A program made the position numbers and the translations under genes. Source: CALINF01 sp039990395 (GTDB lineage: Bacteria > Pseudomonadota > Gammaproteobacteria > Pseudomonadales > Halieaceae). From it: 12,990 bases of DNA. A model generated the notes under the pieces. The model made no database searches, was not told the origin of the DNA, and saw nothing but the letters and a program-made list of their open reading frames with translations. Positions within the stretch are counted from its first letter, which is position 1. Every line of letters starts with the position of its first letter. Positions 1 to 7,543 of the stretch are shown piece after piece. The DNA is taken from assembly GCA_039990395.1 (NCBI GenBank), contig JBDXFZ010000050.1:1-12990 (forward strand), written 5' to 3'.

Positions 1-73
1 AGCCCTGGTCAAGCACCAAACAGGCAGCTTCCTGCTTGAACTCTGGTGTAAAAGATCGTCGTTTTCTGGTCAT
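1..73 (-). CDS. IS3-family transposase OrfA, N-terminal 24 codons (partial)
   Basis: The minus strand from 73 reads MTRKRRSFTPEFKQEAACLV and continues to the window edge. The basic start followed by a 'xFTPEFKxEA' motif is the hallmark N-terminus of IS3-family OrfA, a helix-turn-helix protein that binds the IS ends and is normally fused by -1 frameshifting to the DDE transposase OrfB. A GAGG ribosome-binding site lies six bases before the ATG. The rest of orfA and all of orfB lie beyond the left edge, so the integrity of the element cannot be judged. The element reads in the same direction as the GHKL gene it interrupts. Confidence 0.8.
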   Translation of the reverse strand, partial: MTRKRRSFTPEFKQEAACLVLDQG

Positions 74-127
74 CAGACACCTCGCTTATGGTGGCGATAT
101 TACCACCTACGTTGGTGTCCGGAATCA
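1..127 (-). mobile_element. IS3-family insertion sequence, left-end fragment
   Basis: The window opens inside an insertion sequence that reads leftward out of the window. Its orfA start is visible at 73. On the minus strand the non-coding end begins about position 127 with TGATTCCGGACACC, a TG-initiated end as in IS3 elements, and about 54 bp separate this end from orfA. The exact boundary is inferred from where the neighbouring GHKL reading frame stops making sense; the other IS end and the target duplication are outside the window. Confidence 0.7.
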
Positions 128-700
128 TTGAACCACTACACGGGTTGATAGGTCGATTTCTATCCGAAACGGCTTCCCCTCTCTTTTGCGAGCGGCAAAC
201 GTTGGAAGAAATTGCTCTATAATCCTAGACTTAAGTGCGTCGGGCTTCAGGTCTTCATAAGATTTAACCTTCTCCTTAACGAAGCCGGAAAACGTCAACG
301 ATGTCCTGCGGCCCTTCTTCTCCTCGACGGTCTCAATAGGGGCATTACCGTCAAAACCTTTTCTGAACGTGAAATGTCGATAGTTTGTTCCCCAAATACT
401 GGATATTTCAACTCGCTCAAAATAGTTTAAAAACACAAGGCGGCCCAGGCCTTTATGAAATTTGTCCCTTGGTTTCAAAAGCATTTTGAATCGTTCAAAG
501 TTCTCATCGGTAAAGCCGTCGCCGTTGTCCGTAATGGTTATCGTCAGGGTATCGGGCTTGTCGTACGCTTGCAGGTCGATCTCCATTACAATTTCAGTCG
601 CACCAGCGTCCAGCGAATTCGCCAACGCCTCGAAATAGACCAGTGTCAACGAAGGATTGGGAAAAAACAGCCTTATCGCGCTAGATGCTTCAATTTCCAT
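125..700 (-). pseudogene. GHKL-superfamily ATPase (Hsp90/MutL-like), truncated by IS3 element
   Basis: The protein starts MEIEASSAIRLFF and carries the three ATP-binding boxes of the GHKL fold in order: N-box around residues 20-35 (FEALANSLDAGA, with Glu24 and Asn28), G1 box at 58-63 (DNGDGF) and G2 box at 83-88 (KGLGRL). A beta-rich stretch follows to residue about 188. Hsp90, MutL and MORC-type proteins use this fold for ATP-driven dimer clamping and are much longer, with a transducer domain and a C-terminal dimerisation or effector region. Here the frame ends at 191 codons, and the TGA stop appears to be supplied by the first bases of the IS3 end. It lies 207 bp downstream of brxC on the same strand, where BREX type 3 loci usually carry pglX. 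The ATPase family is clear; the role is not. The remainder of the gene may survive on the far side of the IS. Confidence 0.75.
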
Positions 701-907
701 GAGATTTCTCGCCGGAGTCGTAACGGTCTAAAATGTTAAATTTCTTAGCTCGGGGCCGCCGCAGCATATTGTAGTTTTGCCAGTTGAGCCTGGCTCATAA
801 CTTGACGCTGCCGCACACAGCAAATGCCCCTGTGTTTGCCCTTCAATAAGGTTTTCAGGGCCGAGTGACGCCTTAAGTTTATGTTCCTGGATGGTCAAAG
901 CGCGCAG
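701..907 (-). other. Gap between brxC and GHKL gene with an open in-frame extension
   Basis: These 207 bp hold no clear gene. On the minus strand the brxC frame stays open after its TAA for 59 codons, to a TAG at 728-730. A TTG at 898 could begin a 56-codon peptide containing SSYEPGSTGKTTICC, but no ribosome-binding site precedes it. In another frame a 16-codon ATG-led peptide (MSQAQLAKLQYAAAAPS then stop) occurs at about 796-746. Either could be a remnant of a gene lost between brxC and the GHKL gene, or chance. No terminator hairpin is obvious. Confidence 0.35.
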
Positions 908-3900
908 TTACTCCAAAACCAGCCGAACCTTAGCTGGGTCCTTCCCTTTGGTGAGCTGATCAATGTATTCCTCGAAGCGCTTTTTCATTTCTGCCGGCGT
1001 GCCTGGGCCGTCTGTGACCTGCAGGGCCTGTTGTAGCTCCTGCGCATGGATAGTGACTTTGACCAGCCCAGATAAAACCTCCTTTAAGGCGTGGACGATA
1101 TTACTGTCCAAGGGCACTGGCAGCTCCTTTGTCTTCATGAAGGCTTCCAGGGGCTCGCGGTCGTCGACTTTCAACAGATCCATATTGGCCTGGGTGATCG
1201 GGTCTTCCAGGTTACTGAGAATTGTCGAGGTCCAGGCTGCCACCATGGCATCGAGCTGGGTTTCCATCTGGTCGATCATCTGGGAGCCTGCCGCTGTATC
1301 GGTTTCCACCGAAGGCCGAAAATTGCAGTGCGGGCAGACAGGTGATGACTCAAGGTTTTGCTCGGTTAGTGCAAAACAGCTCTTTAATCCCGCCAACCGG
1401 TTCTGATAGTCGGTGAGTTGTTGCCTGGGCATCAGGTCGATACCGGCCAATTTGAGCAGAGTCTGCAACCGCTGGTCATTCAGCAGACCTGCCTTACGCT
1501 TGTCGTCGTTTACCCCCAGCCGAGCCTTGGTGTGAAGCCCAATATAGGCGACGATGTAGTTTTTTTTGAGGCTAGAGAGCTTGGCACCGATGTCCTGTGA
1601 TTGGGCCGACAGCTTGGTCAGGTCCGCTTGTCTGAGCTCATCCAGCACATCCTGCCGGCTGGTCTTCATGCGATCCACCCAGTCATGGTCAGCCGGCAGC
1701 ACCGTCTCGGCGCTGGAAAGCCAGAACGCCGTCTGACCATGTTCCATGACGAATTCGCGCAGGGCGTCCAGTTCGTCCAGAATCGTGGCGGCTTTTTCGT
1801 GGCTGACAACTTCTGACGCGCTGTAACGAAAGTTTTTCAGCTTGCCCGGTGAGGAGTAGGCCTGAAGCGATTCAAAGAAGGTCTTCGCCTCATCCAGTGC
1901 GCTAGCCTGACTGGCCAGATCAGTGCCCGAGAGTAGGTCCAGGCCCCAAAAAGAGAGCCCATCGCGCATCGTCTGCTGAGCCATAACAATGCGCTTGACG
2001 ATCTGGTCCACGGCGTGTTGCAGATTTTGCACCGGTTCATCTTTGCCCTGAGTCACGAGTTGAGCCATGCCCGGTGTCATTCCGAGCAGCTCAAACAACG
2101 CCTTAAGCGCAGGCAGGTTCCATTCCTTGGGCTGCTCCAGGTGCTTGAACCGGACCAGTTCATCCATGCTCGCTGCGGCAAGCTGTTGCAGCCCGGTCGC
2201 GTCGAATTTCTTGCCCGGTATGGCTAGCACGATGTCACCGGAGTAAACCAATGCCGCCATGAGTACAACTGCCCACTCCGGCTCCAGGCGCGCGCCGCCC
2301 GGATTCATGTATTCAAGCCCGTGATCATCCTGAATGATCTCGCTGCGGTTCACCACCTGGCCATGGCCCTTGGCCTTGATAGCCTCAAGGATCAACTTAG
2401 TGTATTTCGATTTGTAAGGCTCAACCTTCTCCCCGTCCAGTAGTTCCAAGGCGTCTAGCACAGCGGTTGCCTGCCTGGTTCGGTTCTGCCCGGCAATGGC
2501 CCTTAAGGCGTCCTGAGCGGCCTGGGTGCGGTTACTACCCGTAATCAGCACCGAAAAAACCGGGTACTCCGGTGCCTGGTTCTCAAAGTTGGGGGCCAGG
2601 CAGAGGCCTGCAATGGTATTGACAAGGTCGCGGAAATTGATGGTTTCATGGGGCGAAAGGCCAGATAGGTCGCGAACAGATTTGCCCTTGGCCCATTCGG
2701 CAATCGATTTGGTGCGGCCCTGATAGGCGACTTCGAAGGCACTGGTCATGTGCTTTTGCAGCCACCGGACCAGTTCTTTCAAAAAGCCATTGGCTTTTGA
2801 TTCATAGGTGGCCTTGGCATGGCCGGACGATGTGGCCGCAAGGTCGAGGGCAGCTGCATAGCTTTTCAGTGCAGTCTGAAATACCTCGTCCGTGCCTTTC
2901 AGTCGGAAGAAAACCTCGTCATTGGCTTTATCGTCTTTGAAGCGAGGTGGGTCGTTGGGCTGGATAAAATAGAGATAAAAGTCCCTTTGCGGCACGGCCG
3001 TGGACCGTTCGTTGGGAGCTCCAAAAAAGAGATAGCCGGTACGGGCAGCTTTGCGTTCCTGCCAGACCAACTCATGCTGCCAGATTTTATAACCGGTAAC
3101 GTGTGTTGGCGTATCCTGACACTCCATCACCCGTTTAAGCGCTTCGTAATAGAAACGATCGAGCTGGTTTTGCCCGAGCGCTTCAGCGCGTTTGTCAATC
3201 AGCGCGTCGAAATCATCGGTCTTTTTCAGGTCCAAATAGAACTGGTGGTTATCCTTGTTCTCTGAAATAAACTGGCCACTGACTGCGCTGTGAATTTTGC
3301 GCAAAACGGTTTCTACATGGGTTTGCAAATCCTTATCAGGCTCGTCGCTACCCATTTCCGCAATCAGTGGTTCAAACAGACAGAGGCGATCACGCAGTTC
3401 TGCGGCCGACGCCCCGATGGGAGAATATATATCGCCGGTTGTGAGACGGTGTACCGATAGCGCATGAATCAAACGCAGTGCCATGGGTTGATAGCTTTTT
3501 GGTGTAAGCGCATTTTCGATGCGAGACTCCAAGACCTGACTGCACTCAATGACGGCCCGAATTTCGGGGATAGCGCGGAATGATGCATTCTGCTTGAGTG
3601 TGTTCCAGTAGCTGTCAAAGGCAATCAGGCCAGGTTCATCTGCTGGAACCTTTTTGTCCAGAACTCCCTTCATCCCCATGGATAGTGTTTTGAGCACTTC
3701 GCGTTTTTCCACGACAGTAACCCGCTCGAAGGTATCGATGTAATCCGGGTGTACCGGGAATAGACGGACGAATTCGTCCATGCGCTCGTTAAGGCCATCG
3801 TAGTATTTGGCAAAGGGCGTAAGATACTCGCGGATCTTGGCTTGCTGCTCGACGGTCTTTTTAAGCAGGCGTTCGGCCACTACGAATTTGACGTCATTGC

Positions 3901-4642
3901 GTGCGATAAGGATCTGCTCGAAGCGATCCTTAACCCTGCGGATACTGTCAGAAACAAAGGCAAAACGTGGGCTATCGAAGATAGCTTCCTGGACACCTGC
4001 CAGGAAGCGGAACCGCAGATCTTTACAGACCTCGCCCACTTCACGGAGGAAGTTCAGGTCGAGGATCAGCTCTTGATCCTTACGTGTGCGCAGGTAGTCG
4101 AGGAGCTCATCGACGACCAGAAGCAAACCATGCTCGGGGTAGACATCACCGAACTTGGTCATCATATCTTCAAAAGCGCGTTTGTGGCTGGTAATGGTGT
4201 CTGCTTCGGGGAAAACGTACTCGACACCGAGTTTTTCCAGGTTTTCCTCCAGCTCTGCCACCAGAATGTCCCGGAGGGACATAGTCGTGGCGCCGATCTC
4301 CGTGCGGACGACTTTGAAGCGGCCAGCGATCTGCGTTGCGGCGGCACGAACTTCTTCGTTTTTCAACCCGTCAACCAGAGAAGCGTCGGCTGCCAGACTG
4401 GAGACCACTGACATCAAATGCGATTTACCGGTGCCGTAGTTACCCACGACCAGTAATCCTTTGTTATCCACCGGGTGCTCAAACTGCATCTGTGGAATGA
4501 CAAGCTGCGTGAGCCGTTCAGCCATCTCTTCTGAAATAACATAAGTATTCACCAGCTGAAGTGCGGCAGTTGATTTACCTGCGTCACGCAGCTGAACGAC
4601 CGACTCAATGGGGTCGAACTGAATAAGTTCCCCGTACTTCAT
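908..4642 (-). CDS. brxC: BREX system ATPase BrxC (DUF6079/PglY-like)
   Basis: This 1244-residue protein matches the size and layout of BrxC/PglY, the large P-loop ATPase that is a core part of the BREX anti-phage machinery. An N-terminal AAA-like domain carries Walker A GNYGTGKS at residues 67-74 and a Walker B LLLVVDE at about 173-179. The opening 'KYGELIQFDPIESVVQLRDA' and the early 'KGLLVVGNYGTGKSHLMSVV' are typical. The long middle is mainly helical, and near the C-terminus there is a CPHC knuckle at 1103-1106 with another Cys upstream that may bind zinc. Its ATG overlaps the stop of brxF by four bases (ATGA), so the two are translationally coupled. The frame is intact, with no sign of damage. 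BrxC is shared by several BREX types; the neighbouring brxF points to type 3. Its usual partners PglX and PglZ are not in the window. Confidence 0.87.
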   Translation of the reverse strand: MKYGELIQFDPIESVVQLRDAGKSTAALQLVNTYVISEEMAERLTQLVIPQMQFEHPVDNKGLLVVGNYGTGKSHLMSVVSSLAADASLVDGLKNEEVRAAATQIAGRFKVVRTEIGATTMSLRDILVAELEENLEKLGVEYVFPEADTITSHKRAFEDMMTKFGDVYPEHGLLLVVDELLDYLRTRKDQELILDLNFLREVGEVCKDLRFRFLAGVQEAIFDSPRFAFVSDSIRRVKDRFEQILIARNDVKFVVAERLLKKTVEQQAKIREYLTPFAKYYDGLNERMDEFVRLFPVHPDYIDTFERVTVVEKREVLKTLSMGMKGVLDKKVPADEPGLIAFDSYWNTLKQNASFRAIPEIRAVIECSQVLESRIENALTPKSYQPMALRLIHALSVHRLTTGDIYSPIGASAAELRDRLCLFEPLIAEMGSDEPDKDLQTHVETVLRKIHSAVSGQFISENKDNHQFYLDLKKTDDFDALIDKRAEALGQNQLDRFYYEALKRVMECQDTPTHVTGYKIWQHELVWQERKAARTGYLFFGAPNERSTAVPQRDFYLYFIQPNDPPRFKDDKANDEVFFRLKGTDEVFQTALKSYAAALDLAATSSGHAKATYESKANGFLKELVRWLQKHMTSAFEVAYQGRTKSIAEWAKGKSVRDLSGLSPHETINFRDLVNTIAGLCLAPNFENQAPEYPVFSVLITGSNRTQAAQDALRAIAGQNRTRQATAVLDALELLDGEKVEPYKSKYTKLILEAIKAKGHGQVVNRSEIIQDDHGLEYMNPGGARLEPEWAVVLMAALVYSGDIVLAIPGKKFDATGLQQLAAASMDELVRFKHLEQPKEWNLPALKALFELLGMTPGMAQLVTQGKDEPVQNLQHAVDQIVKRIVMAQQTMRDGLSFWGLDLLSGTDLASQASALDEAKTFFESLQAYSSPGKLKNFRYSASEVVSHEKAATILDELDALREFVMEHGQTAFWLSSAETVLPADHDWVDRMKTSRQDVLDELRQADLTKLSAQSQDIGAKLSSLKKNYIVAYIGLHTKARLGVNDDKRKAGLLNDQRLQTLLKLAGIDLMPRQQLTDYQNRLAGLKSCFALTEQNLESSPVCPHCNFRPSVETDTAAGSQMIDQMETQLDAMVAAWTSTILSNLEDPITQANMDLLKVDDREPLEAFMKTKELPVPLDSNIVHALKEVLSGLVKVTIHAQELQQALQVTDGPGTPAEMKKRFEEYIDQLTKGKDPAKVRLVLE

Positions 4643-5154
4643 GCTTGCCCTGCCTCTGTATTGTTTCTTGTTTCATCGATTGTGGCCGCTCCATCCATGC
4701 CCACTATAAGAGCATCAACCGAATCATAGCTGCGATATTCAGGGTGATCCGGCTCAGCGTACGAAAGTCGTCCTGATGTGACCGCTCCATTCCATGACGC
4801 CACCACCGTATGGTTCCTCGCTATACTCTGGAGCAAACGCAAAGGATCTTGCTTGAGCTCCTTGTCAAACAAGATCTCGAGGTTATCTAAAACCACGGGG
4901 GCATTAGCCTGGTCCGCAATCTCATCAAGGATGCCAGGCAATCGCAAAGCTCGCTGCTTTGTCGTCAGTTCAAGCAGTTCGCTTGAGAGCGCCAAATTCA
5001 CGTTAATGACAGAGGTTCCGAGCTCCTCCGCGACATCCCTAAGCACACTGGTCTTACCGGAGCCTGTCTCGCCGACCAACAGCACCAGGTGATGGTATAA
5101 GCCTTCGGCCGCTTGGAGTGATCGATTTATTTTGCTGCTTATTCGTTCGGCCAT
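4639..5154 (-). CDS. brxF: BREX-3 P-loop protein BrxF
   Basis: This 171-residue protein carries Walker A GETGSGKT at residues 28-35, a Walker B-like VVLDNLEILF at 87-96, the polar WNG motif at 121-123 (sensor-like) and a conserved-looking SYAEPDHPEY at 131-140. This combination and length fit BrxF, the small ATPase specific to type 3 BREX, normally encoded just before brxC. Its biochemical role in BREX is not well defined. The gene follows the HTH gene by 9 bp and overlaps brxC by 4 bp, so all three form one transcription unit. The ribosome-binding site is weak (an A-rich AAAAGAT stretch), which suggests coupling to upstream translation. The last 20 or so residues are polar and variable. Confidence 0.88.
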   Translation of the reverse strand: MAERISSKINRSLQAAEGLYHHLVLLVGETGSGKTSVLRDVAEELGTSVINVNLALSSELLELTTKQRALRLPGILDEIADQANAPVVLDNLEILFDKELKQDPLRLLQSIARNHTVVASWNGAVTSGRLSYAEPDHPEYRSYDSVDALIVGMDGAATIDETRNNTEAGQA

Positions 5155-5163
5155 AATTATCTT

Positions 5164-5376
5164 TTACTGGTCGGATTCTGGCTTGGAGGGGTGCTCTGCG
5201 GCTCCGCCCGCCTTCACCCACTCATCTACTTCCACTTTTTTAAACTTCCAAAAGCGCCCCATGCGGTGGGCGGGCATTGAGTGTTTCTCTATCCAGCGGT
5301 ACACAGTGTCGTTGCTGACACCCAGATGCTTACCGATTTCCTCTACGGATAACCAGCGGTCGTCCATCTCGGCCAT
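5164..5376 (-). CDS. Excisionase/MerR-type HTH DNA-binding protein
   Basis: This 70-residue protein reads WLSVEEIGKHLGVSNDTVYR (residues 8-27) followed by a W-K-F-K-K-x-E-V-D-E-W pattern at 43-53. That is the compact winged-helix form of excisionase (Xis)/MerR-like domains (HTH_17). An AGGAAG ribosome-binding site lies seven bases before the ATG; an internal Met4 is a less likely start. It is the first gene of the HTH-brxF-brxC operon, and small HTH genes at this position are commonly found in BREX type 3 loci. It probably binds the operon's own promoter region, which has repeated words (TTGACCC and GTATAGAC). A role in element excision is possible, but no integrase is visible. The C-terminal 15 residues are a polar tail. 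Confidence 0.8.
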   Translation of the reverse strand: MAEMDDRWLSVEEIGKHLGVSNDTVYRWIEKHSMPAHRMGRFWKFKKVEVDEWVKAGGAAEHPSKPESDQ

Positions 5377-5429
5377 ATTTTCGCTTCCTATGGGCGATGG
5401 GTTGCCACCTCACCAGAGGCGACGCGGTC

Positions 5430-5451
5430 TCTTGGGCGGAGCAGCCCAAGA
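5430..5451 (-). promoter_or_regulatory. Inverted repeat in the leader of the HTH-brxF-brxC operon
   Basis: TCTTGGGC at 5430-5437 is the perfect reverse complement of GCCCAAGA at 5444-5451, with a six-base loop. It lies within the predicted 5' leader of about 80 bases, between the promoter and the HTH ribosome-binding site. It could be an operator for the HTH protein or an RNA hairpin affecting expression. It lacks a following T-run on the minus strand, so it is not a typical terminator. Confidence 0.4.
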
Positions 5452-5465
5452 CAAGTTGACCCTTC

Positions 5466-5494
5466 AATATATATGGGCGCCACTATGCTTACAA
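5466..5494 (-). promoter_or_regulatory. Sigma70-type promoter for HTH-brxF-brxC
   Basis: On the minus strand TTGTAA (5494-5489) is followed after exactly 17 bases by TATATT (5471-5466), giving four of six and five of six matches to the -35 and -10 consensus. The predicted transcription start is about 5459, roughly 80 bases before the HTH start codon. One TTGACCC copy (5456-5462) falls at the start site and another (5500-5506) just upstream of the -35, an arrangement suited to a repressor or activator pair. Prediction only. Confidence 0.5.
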
Positions 5495-5769
5495 CCGATT
5501 TGACCCGTATAGACCTGCAAAGACGGGCAAGTATAGACGCACGAGATTACCGCTTTTAGCGACACCGTTCCGAGAACAAATCGCGAGATAATGGAATCTC
5601 AGGCCTCTCTGACCCATTAAGAAGCTTTTCAAATCATCTAGAAGGCATCTACTGATTCGCAAAATGAAACCAAGATTTTGGCCGAGATCCGAATGCAGTT
5701 AGTGGATCCACCTCTCGCACAAGAGAAAATTGCTAAAATCTCCACAGGAGTGGCAAGGGATTTGGTGCA

Positions 5770-7212
5770 ATGCAGTCAGAATCGGACGATAGCAGGCTCG
5801 AGAGAGACCGGGAGGAGCTGTTCCACCTTGTTTGGTCCATGCCCAGTGAGCAAGTCGCTGCAAAGCTGGGGATTTCAGGTCCTGCACTCACGAAACGATG
5901 CACCAAGCTTGGCATTCCCAAGCCACCTCGTGGCTACTGGGCGAGATTCAAGGGTAATCCAGATCGCCCTATTCCACCGATGACTGCGTATATGGACGTG
6001 GTGAGGGCTCAACTAAAGCAAAAAACTATCCCCCCTGGACTTCATTTATCAGAGCGGAAAAAGGAACTGTTCGAAAGGGCTGCCGAGACCATCCTGAATC
6101 AGAATCCCCAGTTGGGGCGATTCGAGTTCAAAGGGTCAATGCTTACACAAATTGAGCCCTCGCTGGCCTCATCAGTGTTAACCAGCGCGGTCAAACACTT
6201 TGAAGAGTTCCTCCCAAAAACACCATTTGTTTCTGCACGACAAGTTGCTGCCGGTTTAATGGATGCCCTTTTGCCACTGGTCGCCAAGCATGTATTAGTA
6301 TTCCCGAAATCTGAAAAATACAGCCATCGGACCGAGAACGAATTCGTTGTGGTCCGCGTTTCCGAGGAACTACTACGGCACCTTGCCAATGCCAAGCGAT
6401 TAGTTGATGAGCTGCAGCTGGCCTTCTCAGCAATCCCCCTGAATAGCTCAGAGTATTGCCAGAGCGTTCGGTATATCTTTTCGCCGAAATCGCATTGGAT
6501 CGCCAAAGCCGATCTTTGCGTGTCGGGAACACATGCTTGGCTCCGGATTGAGCAACAATCACCCGCCGAGGTCTATGAGACGGATCAGGTTCCAATTGAT
6601 CACCTGGGACCGCTATCTTTTTTACCTGAACGGCAGCGCATTACTCACATCGACCCAGAGGTTCGAATATACCGAGAAGACTGGAATCTACTACAGACAC
6701 TACTGGAGGCTGAAGATATGCATACACTCAGCTCCTCTGTCGTGTATGACCTTCTGGATTCCGATTTACACCTGAAGCTGGCGCGTGCTATGAAAGTCTG
6801 GTGGCCCAACGAACAGTTCCAGGCGCTTCAGGTACTGCAAGATGGGTTGGCCTCTGCCGAACAAAAAATCGAGCAATGGGAATCAGAACTTGAAGTTGCC
6901 AAACAGCGAGTTTGTGAAAAGATCCTTGGTGTTCGCCGCGGGGATATTTTGCAGGTTATGCAGCAAGGAAAACCCGGGCGTATCCAAGTCGAAAGACTGG
7001 ATGTGTTCAAGTATGAACACAACGTGACCTTTATGGCTCATGGCAAGCTGTTCAGAAAAGACGGGGTGGTCGGAAAGCGAAATGAAACATTGTATTTGTC
7101 GGTGCCAACGTCCATCGCTCGTCAACTGACCGGCTATAAAGAGCCACCTCCCTCATCTCCGCAACAAGCCCCACGAACCTACCCATACTCGAAATGGAAT
7201 TGGGGACGCTGA
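5770..7212 (+). CDS. HTH-containing protein of unknown function
   Basis: I do not recognise a named family. The 480-residue protein begins with a predicted helix-turn-helix at residues about 14-46 (REELFHLVWSMPSEQVAAKL, then GISGPALTKRC), followed by IPKPPRGYWARFKG at 49-62. This arrangement recurs in hypothetical proteins on mobile elements. The middle (about 80-350) is mixed alpha/beta without a catalytic motif I can name. A heptad-like helix at about 357-387 (AEQKIEQWESELEVAKQRV) may be a coiled coil, and the tail after 460 is Pro/Ser-rich. There is no signal peptide or membrane segment. An AAGGGA ribosome-binding site lies nine bases before the ATG. It is divergent from the BREX operon, and its stop codon is immediately followed by the 31-bp repeat array, which could be its binding site. 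Intact frame; DNA binding is likely, function unknown. Confidence 0.75.
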   Translation: MQSESDDSRLERDREELFHLVWSMPSEQVAAKLGISGPALTKRCTKLGIPKPPRGYWARFKGNPDRPIPPMTAYMDVVRAQLKQKTIPPGLHLSERKKELFERAAETILNQNPQLGRFEFKGSMLTQIEPSLASSVLTSAVKHFEEFLPKTPFVSARQVAAGLMDALLPLVAKHVLVFPKSEKYSHRTENEFVVVRVSEELLRHLANAKRLVDELQLAFSAIPLNSSEYCQSVRYIFSPKSHWIAKADLCVSGTHAWLRIEQQSPAEVYETDQVPIDHLGPLSFLPERQRITHIDPEVRIYREDWNLLQTLLEAEDMHTLSSSVVYDLLDSDLHLKLARAMKVWWPNEQFQALQVLQDGLASAEQKIEQWESELEVAKQRVCEKILGVRRGDILQVMQQGKPGRIQVERLDVFKYEHNVTFMAHGKLFRKDGVVGKRNETLYLSVPTSIARQLTGYKEPPPSSPQQAPRTYPYSKWNWGR

Positions 7213-7213
7213 G

Positions 7214-7437
7214 GGTGTACCGCCAGTGAACCCATGGGTACACCCCGCCCGATATCCAAACCCAGCATCTGCCACACCGGTGTACCTGTAGGTTCACTGG
7301 GGGTACACCGCTTCCTTCCAACTCAAATTCTGTTCTGAAGTTGATGTACCTGCAGGTTCACCAGCGGTGCACTATCTCTGAATTGGCCGAACTCGCAGAA
7401 ATTACGGCTGTACCCACAGGTGCACCAGCGGTTCACT
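7214..7437. repeat. Four-unit 31-bp phased repeat array (64-65 bp period)
   Basis: Units lie at 7214-7244 (inverted), 7279-7309, 7343-7373 and 7407-7437, so starts are 65, 64 and 64 bp apart and the intervening segments are 34, 33 and 33 bp. Each 31-bp unit is built of three octamers at offsets 1, 13 and 24, such as GGTGTACC, GGTTCACT and GGTACACC in units 1 and 2. In units 3 and 4 the second and third octamers are variants (GGTTCACC or GGTGCACC; GGTGCACT or GGTTCACT). Consensus octamer is GGTNYACC. The outer octamers of units 1 and 2 are perfect inverted repeats. Neighbouring units differ at about 5-7 of 31 positions, while the intervening segments look unrelated. The array starts two bases after the preceding stop codon. 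Octamers one helical turn apart suggest cooperative protein binding. Confidence 0.85.
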
Positions 7438-7543
7438 CTTTTACCTAACATATCGCGCCATCTGCCCTTCAATGACGCCCAAGACATGCTAACTAACCCT
7501 GCCTCTCAGATGTTTATAAAACAGGTTTGGGAGCACAACGCGG

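Larger units (their letters stand above)
5377..5769. promoter_or_regulatory. Divergent intergenic region between the BREX operon and the HTH gene
   Basis: This 393-bp region separates two divergent transcription units and must hold both promoters. The minus-strand promoter is listed separately. Repeated words around it are TTGACCC at 5456-5462 and 5500-5506, and GTATAGAC at 5507-5514 and 5531-5538 (24 bp apart); these are candidate operator sites. For the plus-strand gene no convincing -35/-10 pair was found; a TAAAAT at 5733-5738 lacks a good -35. No coding sequence is supported here. Confidence 0.45.

Noticed and set aside
3842..4411. 189-codon plus-strand frame inside brxC
   Set aside because: Antisense shadow of the conserved ATPase region of brxC; no ribosome-binding site or domain.
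5733..5738. TAAAAT as the -10 box of the 5770 gene
   Set aside because: No acceptable -35 sequence lies 16-18 bases upstream.
6099..6595. Minus-strand frames of about 135 codons inside the HTH gene
   Set aside because: They overlap each other and the better-supported plus-strand frame and show no family features.
7214..7437. CRISPR array (31-bp repeats, 33-34 bp spacers)
   Set aside because: Adjacent units differ at about 5-7 of 31 positions, the first is inverted, there are only four, and no cas gene or leader is visible.
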